Source: Pseudomonas citri | GTDB taxonomy: Bacteria > Pseudomonadota > Gammaproteobacteria > Pseudomonadales > Pseudomonadaceae | Assembly: GCF_025336485.1 (NCBI RefSeq) | Contig: NZ_JAODAB010000006.1 | Coordinates: 248,001 to 312,000, forward strand | Length of the DNA stretch: 64,000 bases | Direction of reading: 5' to 3' | Shown here: positions 49,864 through 58,698 of the stretch, one piece after another | Layout of the letters: each line of letters begins with the position of its first letter | How positions within the stretch are numbered: position 1 is the stretch's first letter | The notes under the pieces: model-generated | The model's database searches: none | What the model was told of the DNA's origin: nothing | The model's input: only the letters and a program-made list of their open reading frames with translations | Translations under genes and position numbers: made by a program

Positions 49864-50808
49864 TCAGTTACTGGTCAGTTTCAGATTTTCGGCGGCCGGC
49901 TTGCCGTCGAAGGTGGTCACGCCTTCGAGCCAGCGCTGCTTGTCCTGTGGATGGTCCTTGAGCCATTGCCGCGCCGATTCGAGCGGATCCTTGTGATCGA
50001 GCAGCGGCTGCATCATCCGGCTCTCGTCTTCAGCGCTGAAGGTCAGGTTGCTCAGCAGGCGGCTGACGTTCGGGCATTGTTCGGCATAGCTCGGCGCCGT
50101 AACGGTCCATACCGTGGCCATGCCTTCGTTCGGGCCGAGGGCGTCTTCGCTGCCGGTGAGGTAGGTCATCTGCACGTTGACGTTCATCGGGTGCGGCGCC
50201 CAGCCGAAGAACACCACGGCTTCCTTGCGTCGCACCGCGCGGTCTACCGCGGCGAGCATGCCGGCTTCGCTGGACTCCACCAGTTGGAATTTGCCCAGGC
50301 CGAACTGGTTCTTGGCGATCATTGCCTTGATCTGGGTGTTCGCGCCGGAGCCGGGTTCGATGCCATAGATCTTGCCGCCCAGTTCTTTTTCGAATTTGGC
50401 GATGTCGGCGAAGGTCTTCAGGCCCTTGTCGGCGAGGTAAGTCGGCACTGCCAGGGTGGCGCGGGCGTCCTTCAGGCTGGGTTGCTCCAGTACCTTGACC
50501 TGCTTGGCCTCGACGAACGGCGTGATGGTCTGGGTCATCAGCGGGTTCCAGTAGCCCAGGAACATGTCCAGGTGCTGATCGCGGATACCGGCGAAGATGA
50601 TTTGCTGGGAGGCACTGGTCTGTTTGGTCTGATAGCCGAGGCCGTCGAGCATCACTTGGGTCAGGGCGCTGGTGGCGATGACGTCGGTCCAGTTGACCAC
50701 CCCAAGGCGTACGTCCTTGCACGCGGCGGGCTCGGCGGCCATGGCGGCCGGGCTCAGGAGTTGGGTGGCGCTGAGTGCAAGAACGCAGTAACTGATCAAT
50801 CGTTTCAT
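49864..50808 (-). CDS. caiX: Carnitine-binding periplasmic protein
   Basis: A 314-residue OpuAC-type binding protein with signal peptide (LISYCVLALSATQLLSPAAMA-AEP). It shares with ChoX the LGYWNPLM and VVFFGWAPHPMN segments of the aromatic cation box. In P. aeruginosa CaiX supplies carnitine to the shared core transporter ChoWV; no separate permease is adjacent here either, which supports the same arrangement. The ATG at 50808 follows CCGAGGACC. Expression is probably driven by CdhR encoded divergently. Confidence 0.92.
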   Translation of the reverse strand: MKRLISYCVLALSATQLLSPAAMAAEPAACKDVRLGVVNWTDVIATSALTQVMLDGLGYQTKQTSASQQIIFAGIRDQHLDMFLGYWNPLMTQTITPFVEAKQVKVLEQPSLKDARATLAVPTYLADKGLKTFADIAKFEKELGGKIYGIEPGSGANTQIKAMIAKNQFGLGKFQLVESSEAGMLAAVDRAVRRKEAVVFFGWAPHPMNVNVQMTYLTGSEDALGPNEGMATVWTVTAPSYAEQCPNVSRLLSNLTFSAEDESRMMQPLLDHKDPLESARQWLKDHPQDKQRWLEGVTTFDGKPAAENLKLTSN

Positions 50809-50996
50809 GGCGTGGGTCCTCGGCAGCTTATTGTTATGGGTTCCGGTGTCTGCGCGCCGGTGATGCCAAGTTACGCAGCCAGGCCCTGGGCAAAACGCCC
50901 TGCGGCGACGTGCTCTTGCACTGCGGCGACTCTTGTACGGTTGTTGCAACTGGCGTATCAAGGTCCGCACGCTGCCCCGTCAACCGAGTGTGCCCC

Positions 50997-51956
50997 ATGT
51001 CCCAGGATTTCTACTTCTTGTTGATGCCGGGTTTTTCGGCCATCGGTTTCATTTCGGCCATCGAGCCGTTGCGGGTCGCCAACCGTTTTCGCGGCGAGCT
51101 GTACCGCTGGCACGTGTTGAGCAGCGATGGCGGGGCGGTGCTGGCGAGCAATGGCATGTCGGTCAACGCCGATGCGGCGCTGGAGCCGTTGAGGAAAGGG
51201 GCGACCTTGTGGGTGGTGGCTGGGTTCGAGCCGTTGAAGTTCGTGACGCCGGCCCTGGAGCGCTGGCTGCACCGCCTGGACAGCGAAGGCGTGATTCTCG
51301 GCGGGATCGACACCGGCAGCGTGGTCCTGGCCGAGGCGGGGCTGTTGGAGGGCCACCGCGTGACCCTGCATTGGGAAGCGATCGAGGCGTTCAAGGAGTC
51401 TTATCCACAGCTGGGGGTGACCCAGGAGCTGTTTGAAATCGACCGTCGACGCATTACTTGCGCCGGCGGCACCGCATCCATCGACCTGATGCTTGACCTG
51501 ATCGGCCAGGCCCATGGTCCGGAGCTGGCGATCCAGGTCAGCGAACAGTTCGTGCTCAGCCGCATCCGTCCGCGCAAGGACCACCAGCGGATGGAGATCG
51601 CCAGCCGCTACGGCATTCGCAACAAGAAACTGGTGCACGTCATCGGCGAGATGGAGGCCCACAGCGAGCCACCGTTGAGCACCCTTGAACTGGCCGAGTC
51701 CATCGGCGTCACCCGTCGCCAGCTCGAGCGCCTGTTCCGCCTGCACCTGAACGACACCCCGAGCAATTTCTACCTGCGCCTGCGCCTGGAAAAGGCCCGG
51801 CAACTGCTGCGCCAGACCGACCTGAGCGTGCTGGAAGTGAGCATCGCCTGCGGGTTCGAATCACCGTCGTACTTCACCCGCAGTTATCGGGCGCGATTCG
51901 AGCGGTGCCCTCGGGAGGATCGGCGGCGCCAGGGGGATGGGCGGGAGCTGGTTTGA
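50997..51956 (+). CDS. cdhR: AraC-family activator of carnitine catabolism
   Basis: A 319-residue GlxA-type regulator, paralogous to GbdR: sensor domain (FYFLLMPGFSAIGFISAIEPLRVANRF) and two HTHs (LSTLELAESIGVTRRQLERLFRL; LSVLEVSIACGFESPSYFTRSYRARF). It is divergent from caiX across a 188-bp control region, as in P. aeruginosa, where it activates caiX-cdhCAB in response to carnitine. The ATG at 50997 agrees with the family start. Confidence 0.93.
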   Translation: MSQDFYFLLMPGFSAIGFISAIEPLRVANRFRGELYRWHVLSSDGGAVLASNGMSVNADAALEPLRKGATLWVVAGFEPLKFVTPALERWLHRLDSEGVILGGIDTGSVVLAEAGLLEGHRVTLHWEAIEAFKESYPQLGVTQELFEIDRRRITCAGGTASIDLMLDLIGQAHGPELAIQVSEQFVLSRIRPRKDHQRMEIASRYGIRNKKLVHVIGEMEAHSEPPLSTLELAESIGVTRRQLERLFRLHLNDTPSNFYLRLRLEKARQLLRQTDLSVLEVSIACGFESPSYFTRSYRARFERCPREDRRRQGDGRELV

Positions 51957-51961
51957 CAGGC

Positions 51962-52022
51962 TTTTATACTCAATTATGCTCGCGACTATAAATTATACCT
52001 GTTGCAATAATTGAGTATAAAA
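51962..52022. repeat. AT-rich 16-bp inverted repeat
   Basis: ttttatactcaattat (51962-51977) and ataattgagtataaaa (52007-52022) are exact inverse copies 29 bp apart. The spacer holds a second palindrome, tataaattata. It lies between the cdhR stop and the convergent DUF3010 gene. The base composition is unlike its surroundings. It may be a terminator-like hairpin or a recombination site. Confidence 0.7.
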
Positions 52023-52051
52023 CCATGCCGATTGGTTGAAGGGGGATCGGT

Positions 52052-52468
52052 TTATTTCTTCACCAGCGCCGCACACGCTGCCTTATAGGCCTCATGCTGA
52101 TACTTGTTCAGCGTCGCCGGCAGGGCGAAGTCGTGTTTCTTGCTCTGCGCGTTGATGGTCTGTGGCGACAACAACGTCACCTCACACCCTTCCAGCAACT
52201 GGAACACCCCTTCGATCTTGAATGTGGTCGGTCCACCCGCGAATTCACCTTTCTTACTGCGCTTCTTGATGGCGATGCGTTCGATGCCGTTTTCGGCGAC
52301 GAATGCCCGTACCCGGGCCGCGAAGGCCTTGACGTTGGTGGCTTCGTCATCGTCGTCCAGGGCAATTTTCCGGGTGTTCAGCGCGACGTGGCTCAATGCC
52401 TGTTGATCTAGCGAGGCCACGGCGATGATCGCTTCGCTGCCTTTGATTTCGATGCCGCAGATAATCAT
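52052..52468 (-). CDS. DUF3010 family protein
   Basis: A 138-residue soluble protein: MIICGIEIKGSEAIIAVASLD, then RIAIKKRSKKGEFAGGPTTFKIEGVFQLL, then the C-terminal NKYQHEAYKAACAALVKK. This matches DUF3010, an RNase H-like fold family of unknown role. The ATG follows AAGGGCTC. No operon partner. Confidence 0.85.
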   Translation of the reverse strand: MIICGIEIKGSEAIIAVASLDQQALSHVALNTRKIALDDDDEATNVKAFAARVRAFVAENGIERIAIKKRSKKGEFAGGPTTFKIEGVFQLLEGCEVTLLSPQTINAQSKKHDFALPATLNKYQHEAYKAACAALVKK

Positions 52469-52528
52469 GTGAGCCCTTGGGTTGAAGGTCTGGCGTTGCA
52501 GTGTATCCCGCCCGGGCGAGCGCGTGGT

Positions 52529-53305
52529 TCAGTTCATGCCCTGACGCAGATCCAGCATGATTTTATCGAAAGAGTCGACCCGGATAACGCCGAAGCGTGG
52601 GTATTCGAAGTCCAGGATCACATACAACACACAGACCATGACTGCCGCGTAGCCCAGGCTGTGCAGCCAGTTGCGCCGCTGTGTCCCGGCCATGCCGTAG
52701 CCGATCAGCAGGGCGCTGATCAGGGTCATGGTCAGCAGCATCAAGTAGATGGCCAAAGGTGGATGGGTCTCTTGGGCGACGGTGCGGGTGGTGGTGATGT
52801 CGATCATTTCGTTTTGCGCCTGCAACACCGGGGTGCCCAGGGTTGGGGTGGGCATCTGCTGGAGGGCGGCGACGGTGCGTTTCCAGATGGTTTGCTGCAA
52901 GTCATTGGCCCGGTCATAGGCGGCTTCGTCGAATGCGTCCTCTCGCAGGTTGCGGTAGTACTCAATGCGGGCGTCGACATAATCCCTGAAGACCTGGCGC
53001 AGAGCCGGTTGCTCGCTGGCCGGCAGCAGGTCCAGGCGCAACCAGGCCGTGCCCATGGCGTTGGTTTCAGCGACGATCAGCGCGCGCCGCTGGTCCAGGC
53101 GCGAGGCCGCACCGGAGAAGGTAAAGGCAATCAACAGCGCCAACAGGCCGAACACCGCCCCTTCGATGGCACCGATGCCCTGGCGGGCACCGTCAGGGTC
53201 CAGGGCCAGATGGCGGTTACCGACACGCCGCCCGGCCTCGATGCCCAGCACGATGGCGATGAAGATGGCTAACCCGTAGAAGGGCAGGGCGGTAAGCGAG
53301 AGCAT
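52529..53305 (-). CDS. DUF4239 (bestrophin-like) membrane protein
   Basis: A 258-residue protein with hydrophobic helices at about 5-25, 47-68, 186-205 and 215-235 and a central charged region with AETNAMGTAWLRLDLLPASEQPALRQVFRDYVDARI, which is the DUF4239 signature. The family is sometimes described as bestrophin-like and could form a channel; no function is shown. The ATG follows CAGGAG. Confidence 0.85.
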   Translation of the reverse strand: MLSLTALPFYGLAIFIAIVLGIEAGRRVGNRHLALDPDGARQGIGAIEGAVFGLLALLIAFTFSGAASRLDQRRALIVAETNAMGTAWLRLDLLPASEQPALRQVFRDYVDARIEYYRNLREDAFDEAAYDRANDLQQTIWKRTVAALQQMPTPTLGTPVLQAQNEMIDITTTRTVAQETHPPLAIYLMLLTMTLISALLIGYGMAGTQRRNWLHSLGYAAVMVCVLYVILDFEYPRFGVIRVDSFDKIMLDLRQGMN

Positions 53306-53430
53306 ACGAAAATCTCCTGATCGTCGTGTGTGACTCGTCTGTACGGCCGGGCTCGGACGGGTATGCAGCCAGTGTAGGAGGTGTTGCGGATTATTCCTGT
53401 CCCAACTGATCGAATGGCGACCGGTGTTTA

Positions 53431-53757
53431 CTACAGTTCCAACTGATCAGCATGAATGCCAAAGGCTGCGGCAATTTTCTCGCGGGTTGCCCGCCGGGGT
53501 TTGGTCACTGATTCCTGCTGGGCAAATGCTGGCTGGGAAATGCCCAAGCGCCGGGCCACCTCGTCCTGAGTCAGGCCCAGGTGCTCGCGCCAGGCGCGGA
53601 TGGGCGTGGCGCCGTCGACGATTCGGCTAACGACTTCATGGGGAATCAGATCAGGGTGCAGTTTATGTTGCGCCACGTATTGGGCATAAGGAATGACCAC
53701 AAATGCCGGGTGCCCATCTGCGTCATTGATGATCTGGATATCAGTAGGTGCGTTCAT
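53431..53757 (-). CDS. XRE-type antitoxin of a RelE/HigB-type pair
   Basis: A 108-residue protein with an N-terminal PHD-like segment (IQIINDADGHPAFVVIPYAQYVAQ) and a C-terminal HTH_3 domain (LGLTQDEVARRLGISQPAFAQQESVTKPRRATREKIAAAFGI). It is the DNA-binding antitoxin of a type II toxin-antitoxin pair. Its ATG overlaps the last codons of the toxin frame upstream, which is the usual coupled order toxin-antitoxin. The toxin gene is broken (see 53741-53995), so the antitoxin is now an orphan. Confidence 0.86.
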   Translation of the reverse strand: MNAPTDIQIINDADGHPAFVVIPYAQYVAQHKLHPDLIPHEVVSRIVDGATPIRAWREHLGLTQDEVARRLGISQPAFAQQESVTKPRRATREKIAAAFGIHADQLEL

Positions 53758-53995
53758 CGCGTTTCTTGACCTCTTGAATGCTGACGATCTTGATCGCCCC
53801 GTCCTAATCGAACATGACTCGATAGCTGCCTACCCGAAGACGATAGGCGTAGTCATGGCCGACAAGCGCTTTGACGTTCATCGCATCGGGCATCTGGGCG
53901 AGCGCCGTAACGGCGTCCCGAACCTGAGCCTGATGGGCAGAATGCAACTTCAGAAGCTGCTTAACGGCTTTTCGGGTCCAGTGGATAGTGTTCAT
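53741..53995 (-). pseudogene. RelE/ParE-family toxin with an in-frame amber stop
   Basis: The frame from the ATG at 53995 reads MNTIHWTRKAVKQLLKLHSA..YAYRLRVGSYRVMFD, a RelE-type toxin, then hits TAG at 53806-53804. Past the stop the same frame goes on as DGAIKIVSIQEVKKRDERTY and ends at a TGA at 53743-53741 that overlaps the antitoxin start. The full gene would be 84 codons. A single base change explains the break; the lost part includes the terminal residues needed for mRNA cleavage in RelE toxins. A sequencing error or amber read-through are the alternatives. Confidence 0.85.
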
Positions 53996-54001
53996 GGAAG
54001 A

Positions 54002-54041
54002 ATATAAGTCTTTTATAAGATTTGCGAATCCTGACTTATAT
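54002..54041. promoter_or_regulatory. Inverted repeat upstream of the toxin-antitoxin pair
   Basis: atataagtc (54002-54010) and gacttatat (54033-54041) are exact inverse copies, starting 6 bp from the toxin ATG. Autoregulated toxin-antitoxin operons usually carry such an operator for the antitoxin. The segment is markedly AT-rich. Confidence 0.65.
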
Positions 54042-54095
54042 CCGTCCCAAGGCCAACGCGTGAAAAGTGTCTGGATATTTGCCCGCGGGTTGCCC

Positions 54096-54497
54096 TCACT
54101 CCTGCCCGATCGACTCCAAGAACTCCGACCGATCGTCGCTTACCTGGGCCATGCAGTCGTTTTCGGCGATTTTGTAGGCTTCGCTACCGGGTTTGGCCGG
54201 GAAGGCGGCGATGGCGCAGTCGGCGTCGCGTTGTTTTTGCCAGAGTTGCTGGGCGGCCTTGATCTTGTTGGTGATGTCAGCGAGTTGGGCCTTGTCGCTG
54301 GCGTAGCGGGTTTGCAGGCGTTCGTTGAGGCTTTGCAGGTTTTCGCTCAGCAATTGTTCGGCGGCAGTCTTGCCGTAGGCCGAGCAGGCCAGGGTCTGGA
54401 CGTCGTTTTCCACCGCGTCGCAAGGGTTTTGTTCGGTGTCTTCAGTCGCGTGGGCGACGGTGCTGATCAGTGCCAAAGCCAGGAAAATAGATTTCAT
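54096..54497 (-). CDS. LprI/DUF1311-like periplasmic protein
   Basis: A 133-residue protein with signal peptide (MKSIFLALALISTVAHA) and a mature part with cysteines in NPCDAVEND, TLACSAYGK, RDADCAIAA and ENDCMAQ. The spacing and the QQLWQKQRDADCA segment are those of the lysozyme-inhibitor LprI N-terminal (DUF1311) family. Inhibition of lysozyme is inferred only. The ATG at 54497 begins the signal peptide. Confidence 0.78.
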   Translation of the reverse strand: MKSIFLALALISTVAHATEDTEQNPCDAVENDVQTLACSAYGKTAAEQLLSENLQSLNERLQTRYASDKAQLADITNKIKAAQQLWQKQRDADCAIAAFPAKPGSEAYKIAENDCMAQVSDDRSEFLESIGQE

Positions 54498-54732
54498 CGC
54501 GTTGCCGCTCAAGTCCAGGGAAAACCAGTGATGCGGCGGATTCTGGCGCAAGCGTCGGGTAAAGAACAGACGGGCAGGGTGGGCCTGTCGTAGCCCTTTG
54601 TCGCGGATTGACGCTTTCGGCAATTCCCCTGTCGTTTTTGCACCGGGTCGCCACGGCCCTCCGGCATATGCTGGCCCCAAAGCGCCGGCACACGATTCGG
54701 CGCATGAATCGCTGACAAAAGGGGACTGCCTG

Positions 54733-55710
<978 letters not shown>

Positions 55711-55719
55711 ATACCTCTG

Positions 55720-55852
55720 GAGCCTACTCCGCTCGCCGATAGCTGCGTCAGGTCCTCGCGCCAAGCTCGCCGTACATGCGTACTGTCTCGCTTGTCGCTC
55801 CGGTCCTTCCTTGCTCTCGACGTGCTCGCTACGGCTCCAAAGGCATTCACGC
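55720..55852. repeat. Possible non-coding repeat element before the DUF5943 gene
   Basis: About 130 bp bounded by ggagcc and ggctcc in inverted order, with short internal gcgagc/gctcgc pairs. It has no coding potential and does not look like the REP units. It resembles an intergenic repeat I have seen in Pseudomonas sequences, but I cannot confirm that here. Confidence 0.3.
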
Positions 55853-55922
55853 AGTTTTTTTATAAGAGCAAAAGCAAACGCTTCGCTCAGTAATGATCAC
55901 GAATTTCCGGAGTCAAGTTTTC

Positions 55923-56453
55923 ATGGCCAAAATCGCCCCCCAACTGCCTATCGAAGTCGACAGCGAAACCGGTGTCTGGACCTCCGACGCCCTGCCGATG
56001 CTGTACGTACCGCGTCACTTCTTCGTCAACAACCACATGGGCATCGAGGAAGTGCTGGGCGCCGAGGCCTACGCCGAGATCCTCTACAAGGCCGGCTACA
56101 AATCGGCCTGGCACTGGTGTGAAAAAGAAGCCGAATGCCATGGCCTGGAAGGTGTCGCGGTGTTCGAGCACTACATGAAGCGTCTGTCGCAGCGTGGCTG
56201 GGGCCTGTTCAAGATCCAGGACATCGACCTGGACAAAGGCACCTGCAGCGTCAAGCTCGAGCACTCGGCATTCGTCTATGTGTACGGCAAGGTCGGGCGT
56301 AAGGTCGACTATATGTTCACCGGCTGGTTCGCGGGTGCCATGGATCAGATCCTCGCCGCCCGCGGCAGTTCGATCCGCACCGTGGCCGAACAGGTCTATG
56401 GTGGCTCCGAAGAAGGCCACGACGACGGCCTCTTCATCACCAAGCCGTTGTAA
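55923..56453 (+). CDS. DUF5943 / V4R-like protein of the dimethylglycine operon
   Basis: A 176-residue soluble protein: MLYVPRHFFVNNHMGIEEVLGAEAYAEILYKAG and the C-terminal GWFAGAMDQILAARGSSIRTVAEQ recall the V4R small-molecule-binding domain. The same gene (PA5397) lies before dgcA in P. aeruginosa. No catalytic motif is seen; binding of a pathway intermediate is a guess. The ATG at 55923 is 15 bp before the dgcA ribosome-binding region downstream (16-bp gap to dgcA), so it is cotranscribed. Confidence 0.75.
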   Translation: MAKIAPQLPIEVDSETGVWTSDALPMLYVPRHFFVNNHMGIEEVLGAEAYAEILYKAGYKSAWHWCEKEAECHGLEGVAVFEHYMKRLSQRGWGLFKIQDIDLDKGTCSVKLEHSAFVYVYGKVGRKVDYMFTGWFAGAMDQILAARGSSIRTVAEQVYGGSEEGHDDGLFITKPL

Positions 56454-56468
56454 GTCGAGGATTGCGCC

Positions 56469-58529
56469 ATGGCTTTTGAAGCAATGTTCCAGCCGATCCA
56501 GATCGGCAAACTGACCATCCGCAACCGCGTGCTCAGCACCGCCCACGCCGAGGTCTATGCCACTGACGGCGGGATGACCACCGACCGGTACGTGAAGTAT
56601 TACGAAGAGAAGGCCAAGGGCGGTATCGGCCTGGCGATCTGCGGCGGTTCGTCGGTGGTGGCCATCGACAGCCCGCAGGAATGGTGGAGCTCGGTGAACC
56701 TGTCCACCGACCGCATCATCCCGCACTTCCAGAACCTGGCCGATGCCATGCACAAGCATGGCGCCAAGATCATGATCCAGATTACCCACATGGGTCGTCG
56801 CTCGCGCTGGGACGGTTTCAACTGGCCGACCCTGATGTCGCCGTCCGGCATCCGTGAACCGGTACACCGCGCCACCTGCAAGACCATCGAGCCGGAAGAA
56901 ATCTGGCGGGTGATCGGTAACTACGCCCAGGCGGCGCGTCGTGCCAAGGCCGGTGGCCTGGACGGCGTCGAGCTGTCGGCCGTGCACCAGCACATGATCG
57001 ACCAGTTCTGGAGCCCGCGGGTCAACAAGCGTACCGACGAATGGGGCGGCACCTTCGAAGGCCGCATGAAATTCGGCCTGGAAGTGCTCAAGGCCGTGCG
57101 CGCCGAAGTGGGCGACGACTTCTGCGTGGGCATGCGCATCTGCGGTGACGAGTTCCACCCGGACGGCCTGTCCCATGAAGACATGAAGCAAATCGCCAAG
57201 TACTACGACGACACCGGGATGTTGGATTTCATCGGCGTGGTGGGTTCGGGTTGCGACACCCACAACACCCTGGCCAACGTTATCCCGAACATGAGTTATC
57301 CACCGGAGCCGTTCCTGCACCTGGCCGCCGGTATCAAGGAAGTGGTCAAGGTTCCGGTACTGCACGCGCAGAACATCAAGGACCCGAACCAGGCCACGCG
57401 GATCCTGGAGGGCGGTTACGTCGACATGGTCGGCATGACCCGCGCCCACATCGCCGACCCGCACCTGATCGCCAAGATCAAGATGGGCCAGGTCGACCAG
57501 ATCAAGCAGTGCGTCGGCGCCAACTACTGCATCGACCGTCAGTACCAGGGTCTGGACGTGTTGTGCATCCAGAACGCCGCGACCTCCCGTGAATACATGG
57601 GCGTGCCGCACATCATCGAAAAATCCACCGGGCCGAAACGCAAGGTGGTGGTGGTCGGTGCCGGTCCTGCGGGTATGGAAGCCGCTCGCGTGGCCGCCGA
57701 ACGTGGCCACGACGTGACCCTGTTCGAGAAGAAGGAATTCATCGGCGGGCAGATCACCACGGCGGCGAAAGCCCCGCAGCGCGACCAGATCGCCGGTATC
57801 ACCCGCTGGTTCCAACTGGAACTGGCACGCCTGAAAGTCGACCTGCGCCTGGGTGTGGCGGCGGACGCGGCGACCATCATGGACCTGCGTCCAGACGTGG
57901 TTGTGCTGGCGGTCGGCGGGCATCCGTACCTGGAGCAGAACGAACACTGGGGCGCCGCCGAAGGGCTGGTGGTCAGCAGCTGGGACGTGCTCGACGGCAA
58001 GGTTGCACCGGGCAAGAACGTGCTGGTCTACGACACCATCTGCGAGTTCACCGGCATGTCGGTGGCCGACTTCCTCGCGGACAAGGGCAGCCAGGTCGAG
58101 ATCGTCACCGACGACATCAAGCCGGGCGTGGCCATCGGCGGGACCTCGTTCCCGACGTACTACCGCAGCATGTACCCGAAAGAAGTGATCATGACCGGGG
58201 ACATGATGCTGGAGAAGGTCTACCGCGAAGGCGACAAGCTGGTGGCGGTGCTGGAGAACGAATACACCGGCGCCAAGGAAGAACGCGTGGTGGACCAGGT
58301 GGTGGTAGAGAACGGCGTGCGTCCGGACGAAGAAATCTACTACGCGCTCAAGGAAGGTTCGCGCAACAAGGGCCAGATCGACGTCGAAGCCCTGTTCGCG
58401 ATCAAGCCGCAGCCATGCCTGGAACAGAGCGGCGACGGCTACCTGCTGTTCCGCATCGGCGACTGCGTGGCCCAGCGTAATACACACGCCGCCATCTATG
58501 ACGCCCTGCGGTTGTGCAAGGATTTCTAA
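56469..58529 (+). CDS. dgcA: Dimethylglycine demethylation protein DgcA
   Basis: A 686-residue flavoprotein of the trimethylamine-dehydrogenase/old-yellow-enzyme type: N-terminal TIM barrel with FMN (QITHMGRRSRWDGF, SAVHQHMIDQFWSPRVNKRTDEWGG) and a C-terminal FAD/NAD-type domain starting VVVVGAGPAGMEAARVAAERG. Relatives bind a 4Fe-4S cluster with four cysteines; here the motif is C348-x2-Ala351-x2-C354-x11-C366, so one ligand position is Ala. It demethylates dimethylglycine to sarcosine, with DgcB and the neighbouring electron-transfer flavoprotein. GbdR is the expected activator. Confidence 0.95.
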   Translation: MAFEAMFQPIQIGKLTIRNRVLSTAHAEVYATDGGMTTDRYVKYYEEKAKGGIGLAICGGSSVVAIDSPQEWWSSVNLSTDRIIPHFQNLADAMHKHGAKIMIQITHMGRRSRWDGFNWPTLMSPSGIREPVHRATCKTIEPEEIWRVIGNYAQAARRAKAGGLDGVELSAVHQHMIDQFWSPRVNKRTDEWGGTFEGRMKFGLEVLKAVRAEVGDDFCVGMRICGDEFHPDGLSHEDMKQIAKYYDDTGMLDFIGVVGSGCDTHNTLANVIPNMSYPPEPFLHLAAGIKEVVKVPVLHAQNIKDPNQATRILEGGYVDMVGMTRAHIADPHLIAKIKMGQVDQIKQCVGANYCIDRQYQGLDVLCIQNAATSREYMGVPHIIEKSTGPKRKVVVVGAGPAGMEAARVAAERGHDVTLFEKKEFIGGQITTAAKAPQRDQIAGITRWFQLELARLKVDLRLGVAADAATIMDLRPDVVVLAVGGHPYLEQNEHWGAAEGLVVSSWDVLDGKVAPGKNVLVYDTICEFTGMSVADFLADKGSQVEIVTDDIKPGVAIGGTSFPTYYRSMYPKEVIMTGDMMLEKVYREGDKLVAVLENEYTGAKEERVVDQVVVENGVRPDEEIYYALKEGSRNKGQIDVEALFAIKPQPCLEQSGDGYLLFRIGDCVAQRNTHAAIYDALRLCKDF

Positions 58530-58544
58530 CGGCTTGTGGATAAC

Positions 58545-58637
58545 CCTGTGGGAGCAAGGCTTGCCCGCGATAGCAGCGATACGGAGCATCTGACTGACCG
58601 AGTCGATCCCATCGCGGGCAAGCCTCGCTCCCACAGG
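58545..58637. repeat. Inverted pair of REP elements between dgcA and dgcB
   Basis: ctgtgggagcaaggcttgcc and, inverted, ggcaagcctcgctcccacag, about 50 bp apart. It sits inside the operon. Confidence 0.85.
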
Positions 58638-58698
58638 AATCGAGCAAGACATCCAGGTTTCTGTGCCTGCAAGACCTGAGGTCTTTGGGAGCTTCACC

